A stretch of 64,000 nucleotides of DNA from Campylobacter majalis. Lineage in GTDB: Bacteria > Campylobacterota > Campylobacteria > Campylobacterales > Campylobacteraceae. Shown in pieces: positions 54,899-63,497 of this stretch. The notes beneath the pieces were generated by a model, which worked only from the letters and a program-made list of their open reading frames with translations, had not been told where the DNA came from and did not search any database. The stretch covers positions 1-64,000 of the forward strand of contig NZ_CAJHOF010000005.1 of assembly GCF_905120465.1 (NCBI RefSeq). The letters run 5' to 3'. Position numbers and translations under genes: made by a program. The first letter of the stretch is position 1. Each line of letters begins with the position of its first letter.

Positions 54899-54973
54899 TT
54901 GTAACGAGCGAAGCGAAGTTCTTCATAGGGATAGCGACTTAAGCTATCATCTTGTAACGAGCGAAGCGAAGTT
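54899..54973 (+). repeat. Pair of exact 22-bp direct repeats flanking a hairpin
   Basis: The same 22-mer, containing ACGAGCGAAGCGAAGTT, occurs at 54899-54920 and 54952-54973. The 31-bp spacer holds GATAGC and GCTATC arms (54930-54935 and 54943-54948) around GACTTAA. Both copies contain the GCGAAGC heptamer. Confidence 0.8.
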
Positions 54974-55040
54974 AAAAACCAAACCATCAAAAACATACCC
55001 ATCATTTAAGAATTCCCAAAACAAATTTAAAGAATTTTAA

Positions 55041-55281
55041 AACATTTTGCTTTTCAAAAAGTGCTTGGCTGATTTAAAAGCTGCAAAATTTTTAAGCAAC
55101 TCTGCATTAATGGCAAAAGAGCGTGAAAAAGCAAGTAAATTTTTAGCAAAGAATTAAAATTGATAAAGCTATTTTAAAGCAAATAATGCGTGATAAAGAT
55201 GTCACGCAGATAGTAGCAAACAAGCTGTATTTGCTCTGTTTCATGCTGTCGCACTCAAGAAGCCTATTTTACTGCGTTTAT
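55041..55281 (+). pseudogene. Possible decayed small gene
   Basis: The frame from 55041 reads as helical, Lys/Ala-rich protein (CLADLKAAKFLSNSALMAKE and onward to FLAKN) and stops at 55157. A one-base shift continues at 55159 as IDKAILKQIMRDKDVTQIVA and beyond to about 55281. The two pieces together look like one frameshifted protein of about 75 residues. No start codon with a ribosome binding site is seen, and the family is not recognised. It may also be chance. Confidence 0.3.
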
Positions 55282-55360
55282 CATCGCTTGGCTTTGGTTG
55301 CTACTCTTATTCTTTGAGTTTGAGAGACTAAAACACAAAAACAAACATCGGCTATGCTGA

Positions 55361-55471
55361 GCACTTCGCTTGTTTTCAGGGAAACATTTTTGCTTTGCAA
55401 AAAGTGCTTCGCTTGTTTTCTCAAAGAGAGTGCTAAAACACAAGAAACAAACCTATCTTGTTTTACTTGCC
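55361..55471 (-). repeat. Inverted copy of the GCGAAGC repeat block (copy B)
   Basis: Read on the minus strand, 55361-55420 contains two units starting AAAACAAGCGAAG and the TTTTTGC/GCAAAAA hairpin, matching about 33749-33808. The tail at 55448-55471 matches the tail of copy A, though the order of parts differs between the copies. Confidence 0.75.
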
Positions 55472-55574
55472 ACTACCACAAAATTGATAGTTGTTTTTAG
55501 AATTTTGCACTTGTGTTGGCAAATTTTGTAAAGAGCATCATGGCATCTTTGAAGTTAATTTTAGATGATTAGGT

Positions 55575-55600
55575 ATAAAAAGGGGATTAACCCTTTTTAT
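55575..55600 (-). terminator. Rho-independent terminator of pyk
   Basis: ATAAAAAGGG and CCCTTTTTAT form a perfect 10-bp stem with a 6-nt loop. On the minus strand the downstream arm is T-rich. It overlaps the pyk stop codon. Confidence 0.85.
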
Positions 55601-57045
55601 ATGCTTAGATAATGATTTATTTGCTCTTTTTTAAGAATTCTCATAAAGTTCGTGCTACCCTCTACTCCGGTTGGAAAACCCGCTGTAACTAGATAGGTTT
55701 TTTCTATGTCAATTATGCCGTTTTTGACAGCTTGTTTTATCATTTTAGTTAGTAATTCTGAGATAGTGTCGCATTTTGGTAGAGTAAAATTTACAGAATT
55801 TACCCCCCAAGCAAGTGCTAGTGAACCAGCAATTTGCGGATCATGAGTTACGGCAAATATATCTATATTAGCTCTGTTTCTAGCTATTTTTATGGCTGAT
55901 TTTCCAGAGCCTGTTATGGCTATTATCCCATCTGCTTTAATGCGATATGCTAATGCTGCTGCTGATGATGCTACCATGTCTGTCTCATCGAAGAATTCAA
56001 ACTCATCAAATTTATTATATGGATATATTTTTTGTGCTTGAATGATTGTGTTATTCATGGCTTGTACAACTGCTACAGGATTGATGCCAACGGCACTTTC
56101 TTCGCTTAACATAACAGCATCTGCTCCGTCTAAAACGGCGTTTGCCACGTCAGATATCTCTGCTCTTGTAGCACTTTCATTCTCTGCCATCGAAAGCATC
56201 ATTTGTGTTGCTGTTATGACTGGTTTGCTTTTTGCGTTGGCTTTTTTGATGATTAGCTTTTGTATAGTTGGTACCTCGTAATATGGCACTTCAATGCCCA
56301 AATCGCCACGAGCTACCATGATAGCATCGCTTACATCTATTATGCTATCTATATTTTCGACTGCATCAAATTTTTCTATTTTGGCAATTATCCTTGCTTT
56401 TGAATTTAGCTCATTAAGGATTTTTTTGGCTTTTAATATATCGTTTGCATCTTGAACGAAACTAATAGCCACGTAATCAACCAAATGTTTAGCTCCAAAT
56501 TCCATATCTAGTTTGTCTTTTTGTGTTATTACCTCTATGCCGATTTTGGTATTTGGGAAATTTACGCCTTTATTTGAGCTTAATATTCCATTATTTTCTA
56601 TGACAGTTTGCACCATATCTTGCTCTGTTTTTACCACTTTGGCACGGATTTTGCCATCGTATAGATATACGTATTCGCCAACTTTTAGCATTGGTATGAT
56701 TTGCGGTTGATTTATGCATGTTTTATAGTGTGCTTGGCTTAGTTGTTCGCCATCTATTTGCTCACTATGTATATCTAGTCTATCGCCCATTTTTAATTCA
56801 AAAGGTGTTTGTATCTTGCCAACTCGAATCTTGGGTCCGCAAATATCTTGCAATATACCCACACGCACACCAGTTTGTGCTTGTGCCTCTCTGATTTTGG
56901 CTATGTTTTGTGCATGATATTCGTGTGTGCCATGACTAAAATTTAAGCGAAATACATTAACCCCAGCATTTATTAAATTTTTAATTATTTCTATATTATC
57001 ACTTGCTGGTCCTATGGTTGCTACGATTTTGATTCGTTTTTGCAT
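55597..57045 (-). CDS. pyk: Pyruvate kinase
   Basis: A 482-residue enzyme that converts phosphoenolpyruvate and ADP to pyruvate and ATP. Visible motifs are NFSHGTHEYH near the N-terminus, the catalytic-lysine segment IIAKIEKFDAVENID, ARGDLGIEVP, and MLSEESAVGINPV. The length and the C-terminal domain fit type II pyruvate kinase. Many campylobacters lack a complete glycolysis but keep Pyk. It is monocistronic and ends in a strong terminator. Confidence 0.95.
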   Translation of the reverse strand: MQKRIKIVATIGPASDNIEIIKNLINAGVNVFRLNFSHGTHEYHAQNIAKIREAQAQTGVRVGILQDICGPKIRVGKIQTPFELKMGDRLDIHSEQIDGEQLSQAHYKTCINQPQIIPMLKVGEYVYLYDGKIRAKVVKTEQDMVQTVIENNGILSSNKGVNFPNTKIGIEVITQKDKLDMEFGAKHLVDYVAISFVQDANDILKAKKILNELNSKARIIAKIEKFDAVENIDSIIDVSDAIMVARGDLGIEVPYYEVPTIQKLIIKKANAKSKPVITATQMMLSMAENESATRAEISDVANAVLDGADAVMLSEESAVGINPVAVVQAMNNTIIQAQKIYPYNKFDEFEFFDETDMVASSAAALAYRIKADGIIAITGSGKSAIKIARNRANIDIFAVTHDPQIAGSLALAWGVNSVNFTLPKCDTISELLTKMIKQAVKNGIIDIEKTYLVTAGFPTGVEGSTNFMRILKKEQINHYLSI

Positions 57046-57192
57046 ATTTAATCCTTTTTGAATTTTACAACTAAAAATTATAACAAAAATTAGATTAAAA
57101 ATTTAAAAAATAAGATGAAATAACTATTATGCATTTCAGGAATATTTAAGTTTAAATTAAAAAAAATATTTGATTTTTTTAGCCTTGAAAAT

Positions 57193-57240
57193 GCTAAGTA
57201 AAAATTGGATAGAGTTTATCCAAATTAGCTTAGAATACAC
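57193..57240 (+). promoter_or_regulatory. Operator-like palindrome and candidate promoter of the fdh operon
   Basis: TTGGATA (57205-57211) and TATCCAA (57217-57223) form an inverted repeat with 5-bp spacing, nested in an outer CTAAG/CTTAG pair. A TAGAAT -10-like box begins at about 57231. The leader to the first gene is about 55 bp. A regulator-binding site is inferred from the symmetry alone. Confidence 0.45.
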
Positions 57241-57294
57241 CATTTTATGGCTATTTAGTGATATTTTAATAAATATTTAAAATAAGGAGCAAAA

Positions 57295-58008
57295 ATGCAT
57301 GAAAACAATGACATAAGTGTGCTAAATGCCAGAAAAATATACTATTTAATGTTTTCAAAATTTTTTGCATTTACATATGATATCACTAGATTTAATGACG
57401 CTAAAGAGATGCTTGAGCTTATAAATTCTCAGCCTCTTGACGAGCTCTCACAAATATCTTGTCAAAATTTACTTGCAAATTTTAATCCACAAGAAATTTC
57501 AGATGAATATGACGATATTTTTCATGCACCACCAAGACCTATGCATAATACTTTTTCATATTACGATGAGGGCTATAGTGCTGGTAGAATGGTTGTGATG
57601 ATAAAAAAACTTATTCACAATACAGATATTAGACGTGATGAGAATGTGTTTAAGGAAAACGAGGACAATATAGGTTTTGTTTTTGCTTTAATGGCGGATT
57701 TTATTGATAGGCAAATTAATAATAAACAAGAGTATGAAAGTATAACAAAAGAGTTATTTGCTCAGATTATAAATCCTTACATTGATGAGTTTAATGATAT
57801 GCTTTATTCTCATGCAAATGCGAAAATTTACAAAGATATATCAAATATCTTAGCAACATTTATTGAGTTTGAAAGATTAAATTACAATCTTTCAAAGCCG
57901 GCATATGAAAAACAGACAAAGGCTTATGATGGTATTTCTAGATCTGAGGCTTTAAGACGAGAGATAAATAGAGCCAAAAGAAAAGCTGAAAAAGAGATGC
58001 TATCATGA
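57295..58008 (+). CDS. TorD/DmsD-like chaperone for formate dehydrogenase
   Basis: A 237-residue all-helical protein of the TorD family of TAT proofreading chaperones. The characteristic EISDEYDDIFHAPPRPMHN segment (about 82-100) and the later helices match. It heads the fdh operon, so it likely binds the TAT signal of FdhA until the molybdenum/tungsten cofactor is inserted. AATAAGGAGC precedes the start. The C-terminus is Lys/Arg-rich. Confidence 0.88.
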   Translation: MHENNDISVLNARKIYYLMFSKFFAFTYDITRFNDAKEMLELINSQPLDELSQISCQNLLANFNPQEISDEYDDIFHAPPRPMHNTFSYYDEGYSAGRMVVMIKKLIHNTDIRRDENVFKENEDNIGFVFALMADFIDRQINNKQEYESITKELFAQIINPYIDEFNDMLYSHANAKIYKDISNILATFIEFERLNYNLSKPAYEKQTKAYDGISRSEALRREINRAKRKAEKEMLS

Positions 58009-58077
58009 GAAGTATTTATAAATTTAATAAAAATTTAGACGATAAAATTTTGTGTAAATTTTAAGAAAGGTGAGTTG

Positions 58078-58254
58078 ATGCAAACAACAAACAGAAGACA
58101 GTTTTTAAAGAAACTAATGGTAGGTGGTGCAGTAAGTGCCGTAGTGGCGACATCTGCTGTAGCTCATGATAAGGGCAAAAAAGCACAAAAAAACAAGGAT
58201 GTGTTATATGAGAGAACAAAAACATGGGAATTTTATTATAAGCAAGCAAATTAA
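58078..58254 (+). CDS. Small TAT-signal protein of the formate dehydrogenase operon
   Basis: A 58-residue protein that begins with a twin-arginine signal (NRRQFLKKLMVGGAVSAVVA) and ends about 30 residues after the hydrophobic stretch. Short TAT proteins in front of fdhA are a known feature of epsilonproteobacterial fdh operons. AAGAAAGGTGAG lies upstream of the ATG. Its role is unknown; helping assembly or export of the complex is inferred from context. Confidence 0.85.
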   Translation: MQTTNRRQFLKKLMVGGAVSAVVATSAVAHDKGKKAQKNKDVLYERTKTWEFYYKQAN

Positions 58255-58290
58255 ATTTCATGTAAAATTAAAATTTAGAAAGGAGTTAAA

Positions 58291-61107
58291 ATGAGCGAAG
58301 TTTCTAGAAGAACGCACGTTGGAAGACGTTCGTTTTTAAAAATGGCAGCTTTAGGAACGACCGCTGGTGTAATTGGTATCGGTGCTAATTCTCTTACAAG
58401 ACAAGCTGATAAAAGCGAAATTGCAAAACCATATCCAGGCTCAAAAATGGTTAAGTCTATATGTTCGATATGCTCTGTGGGCTGTGGTGTTATTGGCGAG
58501 GTTGTAGATGGTGTATGGGTGCGTCAAGAAGTGGCACAAGATCATCCAGTTAGTGCTGGTGGGCATTGCTGTAAGGGTAGTGATGTAATCGATATGGTTC
58601 GCTCACATTGCCGTGTAAAATATCCGATGGTCAAACAAAACGGCAAATGGAAGCGTATAAGTTATGAAGAAGCATTTGACCAAATAGCAACACAGCTTAA
58701 AAAATATAGAGACAAAAATCCAGAACAAGTAATGTTTCTAGGCTCTGCCAAAGACAGCAATGAGCAAAGTTACTATATTAGTAAATTTGCTGCGATGTTT
58801 GGGACAAACAACTTAGATCATCAAGCTAGAATTTGACATAGTGCAACAGTCGCCGGTGTGGCGAATACATGGGGTTATGGTGCTATGACAAACCATCTTG
58901 GAGATATCCAAAACTCAAAGTCTATTTTTATAATTGGGGCAAGCCCAGCAGTAAATCACCCTGTTGGTTTTAGGCATTTTTTAAAAGCAAAAGAGAACAA
59001 CGGTGCAAAATTAATCGTTGTAGATCCACGCTATACTAGAACCGCAGCAAAGGCTGATTATTACGCATCTATTAGACCAGGCACAGATATACCATTCATG
59101 TATGGTATGATGAATATTATATTTGAAAATGGTTGGGAAGACACGAAATTTATAAATGATCGCGTTTATGGCATGGATGAAATTCGTAAAGAAGCATCAA
59201 AATGGACGCCAGAAGTAGTGGCTGATGTATGCGGAGTGAGCGAGGATTTGCTTTATGAAATTACAAAAGTTTTTGCCACAAATAAACCAGGCTGTGTTGT
59301 ATGGGCTATGGGGCTTACTCAGCACACAATAGGTAGCTCAAATACACGTATTGCTTCAATTTTACAGCTCGTAACTGGCAACATGGGCAAAAGTGGCGGA
59401 GGATGCAATATCCTTCGTGGGCATGATAATGTCCAAGGTGCTAGCGATATGGCAAATGCACCAGATAGTTTGCCAGGATACTACGCTAAAAACGAAACCA
59501 CATGGAAGTATTTTGCTAAGATGTGGAAGGTTGATTATGAGTGGTTGCAAGGAAATTTTGTAAAGCCTGAGTGGATGTTTAAGCCAGGATTTACACTTGC
59601 TCGTTGGTGGGCTGGTTCGCTAAATGGTAAAGATGGCAATGACGCTATAGAAAATGCTGGAGATAGTCTAAAGGCACTTTTTGTAATTGGCAATGGTATA
59701 ACTTCAACAGCACAACAAGTTAAAGTTCAAGAGGGTTTAGATGCACTTGAATTGCTTGTTCTGGCTGATCCTTTTGTAAATGAAGCTGGAATTATTACAA
59801 ATAAAAAAGATAACGTTTATTTGCTACCAGCAACCTCACAGTTTGAAAATAGTGGAACCGTTGTGGCTACAAACAGAAGCGGACAATGGAGAAGTAAAAT
59901 TTCAAATGCAATGTATGAAAGCAAGCCAGATCATGAAATTTTATTTGAACTTGCCAAAAGACTTGGTTTTTACGATGAACTAACTCGCACAATACGTGAT
60001 GAAAACGGCAATATAGAGTGGCCAGAAGCCGCTACTCGTGAGATAGCAAGTATAGTAAAATCAATCGGTCTAACAGGCTGGACGCCAGAGCGATTAAAGC
60101 GTCATCAAGAACATTGGGATAAATTTGATGAAAAAACACTGCTTGGTAAGCCTGGAACGCCAGTTGAGGGTGAATATTATGGATTGCCTTGGCCTTGCTG
60201 GACCCAAAATCATCCAGGAAGTCCTATATTGTATGACATAGACACACCTGTTGTGCGTGGCGGTATGGGTTTTAGAAATCGTTTTGGTTTAGAGCATAAT
60301 GGTGTTAGTCAATTAGCAGCCAAAGGTAGTGCACCAGTTGATGGGGCGATAAATGATGGCTATCCAGAGATAACAAAAGCTAATATTGAAGCGGTTTTAG
60401 GAATCACTCTAACAGATGAAGAGCGCGAGAAAATGGGTGCATCTTGGGCTACAGACGATAGTGGCATAATCGCTGAAAAATGTATGCAAAAAGGCATTGC
60501 TCCGTATGGAAATGCAAGAGCTAGAGCGGTTGTTTGGACGTTTGTAGATCAAATTCCGCTTCACAGAGAGCCTATTCATTCGCCACGTCAGGATTTGGTT
60601 GAAAAATATCCAAGCTTTGAAGATAAGCCAAATCATTATAGGGTGCATACTCAGTATAAGAGCTTGCAACTAAGTAAAAATTTCTCAAAAGAATTCCCTA
60701 TAAATTTAGTAACAGCACGTTTGGTAAATATGAGTGGTGCTGGTATGGAAACGCGTGCTAGTAAGTATTTGGCCAGATTGACACCTGAGATGTTTGCTGA
60801 TATTCATCCAGAGTTAGCCAAACAGCACTTGTTAAATGATGGCGATATGATATGGATACACTCGCCGGAAGGCACAAAAATAAAGGTAAAAGCTCGTATA
60901 GTGCCATCTGTTCAGCCTGATATGATATTTTTACCATTTCACTTTACGGGAGTTATGCAGGGCGTGGATATGAGCGGAAATTTCCCAGAAGGAACCAAGC
61001 CTTATGCAATAGGTGAGAGTGCAAATACAGTTACAAACTACGGCTATGATATAGTTACACAAATACCTGAAACTAAGGGCGGTTTGTGTAGGATTGAAAA
61101 GGCATAA
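58291..61107 (+). CDS. fdhA: Formate dehydrogenase large subunit, selenoprotein (in-frame UGA = Sec182)
   Basis: A 938-residue periplasmic molybdenum/tungsten enzyme that oxidises formate to CO2. A TAT signal (GRRSFLKMAALG) is followed by a [4Fe-4S] site (CSICSVGC and a fourth Cys near SAGGHCC). The frame has a TGA at 58834-58836 between QARI and HSATVAGVANTWG, exactly where the family has Sec or Cys, and a SECIS-like hairpin follows. Ordinary gene calling splits it at this codon. The product is the catalytic subunit working with FdhB and FdhC. Confidence 0.95.
58850..58864 (+). promoter_or_regulatory. Bacterial SECIS hairpin in fdhA
   Basis: TCGCC and GGCGA form a perfect 5-bp stem with loop GGTGT. 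The loop begins 18 nt after the TGA, the same distance as the GGTCT loop in E. coli fdhF, where SelB binds. This supports UGA read as selenocysteine. Confidence 0.85.
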
Positions 61108-61109
61108 TC

Positions 61110-61736
61110 ATGAAAGAAACTATAACGAGATTAAAATTTTATTGCGATGATGATAGGTGTATTGATTGCAACGGTTGTGCAGTAGCTTGTGACGAGGCTC
61201 ATGAACTACCTATTGGCATACGCCGTCGCCGTGTTATTACTTTAAATGAAGGACAAATTGGCAAGGAAATTTCAACATCAATTGCATGTATGCACTGTGA
61301 AGATGCTCCGTGTGCGTTGGTTTGTCCGGTGGATTGTTTTAATATCCGTGCTGATGGAGTTGTGCTTCATGATAAAGACATGTGTATAGGCTGTGGATAT
61401 TGCTTATATGCTTGTCCTTTTGGTGCTCCGCAATTTCCGCGTGATACGGCTTTTGGTGTTAAGGGCAGTATGGATAAATGCACAATGTGTGCTGGTGGCG
61501 TGAATATAGATACAAATTCTCACGACGAGTTTGAAACATATGGGCAAAATCGTATAGCTGAAGGCAAAGTGCCTGTATGTGCTGCGATGTGTTCTACAAA
61601 GGCATTGTTAGTTGGCGAAAGTGATATCATCGAAGAAATTTATCAAAATAGGGTCAATGCTAGAGGCTATGGTGTTAAAAATTTAAAAGATACACCAACA
61701 TGGAAGATAGCATACTATAAAAAGGATAGATTATGA
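61110..61736 (+). CDS. fdhB: Formate dehydrogenase iron-sulfur subunit
   Basis: A 208-residue ferredoxin-like subunit carrying four [4Fe-4S] clusters that pass electrons from FdhA to the cytochrome b subunit. Cysteine groups are CIDCNGCAVAC, CMHCEDAPCALVC, CIGCGYCLYAC and a fourth set formed by CTMC and the later CAAMC. No TAT signal is present, so it is expected to be exported together with FdhA. It starts 2 bp after fdhA and overlaps fdhC by 4 bp. Confidence 0.95.
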   Translation: MKETITRLKFYCDDDRCIDCNGCAVACDEAHELPIGIRRRRVITLNEGQIGKEISTSIACMHCEDAPCALVCPVDCFNIRADGVVLHDKDMCIGCGYCLYACPFGAPQFPRDTAFGVKGSMDKCTMCAGGVNIDTNSHDEFETYGQNRIAEGKVPVCAAMCSTKALLVGESDIIEEIYQNRVNARGYGVKNLKDTPTWKIAYYKKDRL

Positions 61737-62671
61737 GAGCGATGCTAATATTTTTAAGTTTTTTGAGTGCTTATGGACTTCATTTGCCAGATGGAAAGCC
61801 ACAATTTGATAGTAATGTATGGGCAAAAGACAGGATAGAAAACATAGCTGGATACGAGGGTGGCTTGGGTGAGTTATGGACGTATTTGCAGGGCAATGAC
61901 GTCTTTGCATATTGTGTTTTGGGTGCAGTTATAGCAGTAATTATAGCATTTACGCTTCATTTTTTGGCTATTGGACCAAAGCATTTTAGCCATGATGGCA
62001 AAAAGGTATATGCTTTTAATATAGTTGAGCGTTTGTCTCACGGACTTGCTGCAGTATCTTGGATGATATTAGTTCCAACAGGTATCATTATGATGTGGGG
62101 AGCGACATTTGGTGGGGGTTCATTTGTTCGTTTAGCCAAAGATTCTCACGGTATAGCTACTATTTTGTTTGCCATTTCGGTTTTACCAATGCTTTTTGCA
62201 TGGACAAAAAGAATGTTGCCGGCTGTTTATGACATAAAATGGATGCTTATAGTTGGCGGATATCTTTCAAAAAAGAAACGCCCTGTTCCAGCTGGTAAAT
62301 TTAATGCCGGTCAAAAGGCGTGGTATTGGATAGCTATACCAGGCGGTATAGTGATGATAGCTACCGGTGCTGCCATGTATTTTTTAGATTTTAAAGAACC
62401 TGCTGTGGCAACTTGGTTTGGGATTTCTCAGATTGATCTACTTCGTCTTTCAGCACTTATTCATAATGTTTTAGGCATACTTTGTGCAGTATTTTTTTTG
62501 GTGCATATTTATATGGCAGCCATTGCAATTCACGGTGCAATATGGTCTATGGTGCATGGCTATAAAGAAGAAGAAGAGGTATATATACTGCATCATCATT
62601 GGTATAATGAGCTAGTTTCTAAGAATGAAATTGGCGTATCAGAATACGAAAAAGTATATCCAAAACTATAA
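61733..62671 (+). CDS. fdhC: Formate dehydrogenase cytochrome b subunit
   Basis: A 312-residue membrane subunit that takes electrons from FdhB and reduces menaquinone. It has an N-terminal signal-like helix, a periplasmic segment, and four further membrane helices (about 59-80, 105-125, 140-160 and 190-260 region) with haem-ligand histidines in RLSHGLAA, SALIHNVLG and FLVHIYMAAIAIHG. A perfect terminator hairpin follows the stop. Confidence 0.93.
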   Translation: MRAMLIFLSFLSAYGLHLPDGKPQFDSNVWAKDRIENIAGYEGGLGELWTYLQGNDVFAYCVLGAVIAVIIAFTLHFLAIGPKHFSHDGKKVYAFNIVERLSHGLAAVSWMILVPTGIIMMWGATFGGGSFVRLAKDSHGIATILFAISVLPMLFAWTKRMLPAVYDIKWMLIVGGYLSKKKRPVPAGKFNAGQKAWYWIAIPGGIVMIATGAAMYFLDFKEPAVATWFGISQIDLLRLSALIHNVLGILCAVFFLVHIYMAAIAIHGAIWSMVHGYKEEEEVYILHHHWYNELVSKNEIGVSEYEKVYPKL

Positions 62672-62679
62672 AATTTAAA

Positions 62680-62706
62680 GGGCTTTGATTTCAAAGCCCA
62701 ATTTTT
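62680..62706 (+). terminator. Terminator between fdhC and fdhD
   Basis: GGGCTTTGA and TCAAAGCCC form a perfect 9-bp stem around TT, followed by AATTTTT. It separates the structural genes from fdhD. Confidence 0.88.
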
Positions 62707-62717
62707 AGGGCAAAAAA

Positions 62718-63497
62718 ATGCAACCAATTTTTACTACTCAAATTACAAAATATAAAGCAGACGAAAATTTTGCTATAGATGATATTTTAGTAAGAGAGAT
62801 AAAGCTTGAAATTTTACTAAACGATGTCAAAATAGGTGCCATGATGGCAACTCCTACAGATTTGACTGAGCTTGCAATAGGTTATTTATTAAGCGAAAAT
62901 ATTATAACAAATCCAAAAGATATATTAGATGCTTTGTTTGATGAAAAAACTCTAAGCGTAAAAATAATTGCAAAGGCAAACCAAAAAGCACTTAATAATC
63001 TAAACTCTGAAGGTATTATTATAAGTGGATGTGGCAGAAGTGTTACAGCAAATATAGACTTGCAAAGCCTAGATGCAAAAAAGATACAAAGTGATATGAA
63101 ATTTCAAAGACGAGAGATTTCAAAGCAGATGAGTGAGTTTTATACTCAGTGTGATTTGTATGAAAAAACAGGTTGTGTTCATACGGCAAAGCTTTTTATA
63201 GGTGATAAATTTTATATTGGCGAAGATATAGCTCAGCATAACACTATAGATAAAGCTATTGGCAAAGCTGTGCTTGGTGGTGCTGATTTAAATAGCGGAT
63301 TTTTGATGGTTAGCGGTAGGCTTAGCTCTGAAATGGTCGTAAAAGCCGTGATGAACTCTATCCCGCTTTTAGTATCACGCACAGCACCGACTAGTTTGGG
63401 TGTGTTGATTGCAAGAAAATTTAATCTTACACTTTGCGGATTTGCTAGAGGTGAAAATTTAAACGTATATAGTGGTGCGGAGCGTATATATGCGTGA
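62718..63497 (+). CDS. fdhD: Formate dehydrogenase sulfurtransferase FdhD
   Basis: A 259-residue protein that transfers sulfur to the Mo-bisMGD cofactor before it enters FdhA. Conserved parts are TPTDLTELAIGYLLSE, the cysteine loop (here GCGRS near residue 100), TGCVHTA, and the VSRTAPTSLGVLIA segment. E. coli FdhD uses a CxxC pair in the loop; only one cysteine is seen here. It overlaps the following regulator gene by 8 bp. Confidence 0.92.
   Translation: MQPIFTTQITKYKADENFAIDDILVREIKLEILLNDVKIGAMMATPTDLTELAIGYLLSENIITNPKDILDALFDEKTLSVKIIAKANQKALNNLNSEGIIISGCGRSVTANIDLQSLDAKKIQSDMKFQRREISKQMSEFYTQCDLYEKTGCVHTAKLFIGDKFYIGEDIAQHNTIDKAIGKAVLGGADLNSGFLMVSGRLSSEMVVKAVMNSIPLLVSRTAPTSLGVLIARKFNLTLCGFARGENLNVYSGAERIYA

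Larger units (their letters stand above)
54550..55596 (+). other. 1047-bp gene desert between mnmA and pyk
   Basis: No intact gene is convincing. It holds the mnmA terminator, a pair of exact 22-bp direct repeats with a hairpin between them, a broken frame that looks like gene decay (55041-55281), an inverted copy of the 33.8-kb repeat block, and the pyk terminator. Confidence 0.7.

Noticed and set aside
54899-54973. Possible CRISPR array from two identical 22-bp repeats with a 31-bp spacer
   Set aside because: Only two repeat copies, no cas genes, and the spacer itself is a hairpin. It fits the local GCGAAGC repeat family better.
54814-55005. 63-aa frame on the minus strand in the mnmA-pyk desert
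   Set aside because: Its central part is just the translated 22-bp repeats and hairpin, and the start has no good ribosome binding site.
58858-61107. Separate oxidoreductase gene starting after the TGA in fdhA
   Set aside because: The TGA is at the selenocysteine position with a SECIS hairpin, so both parts are one gene.
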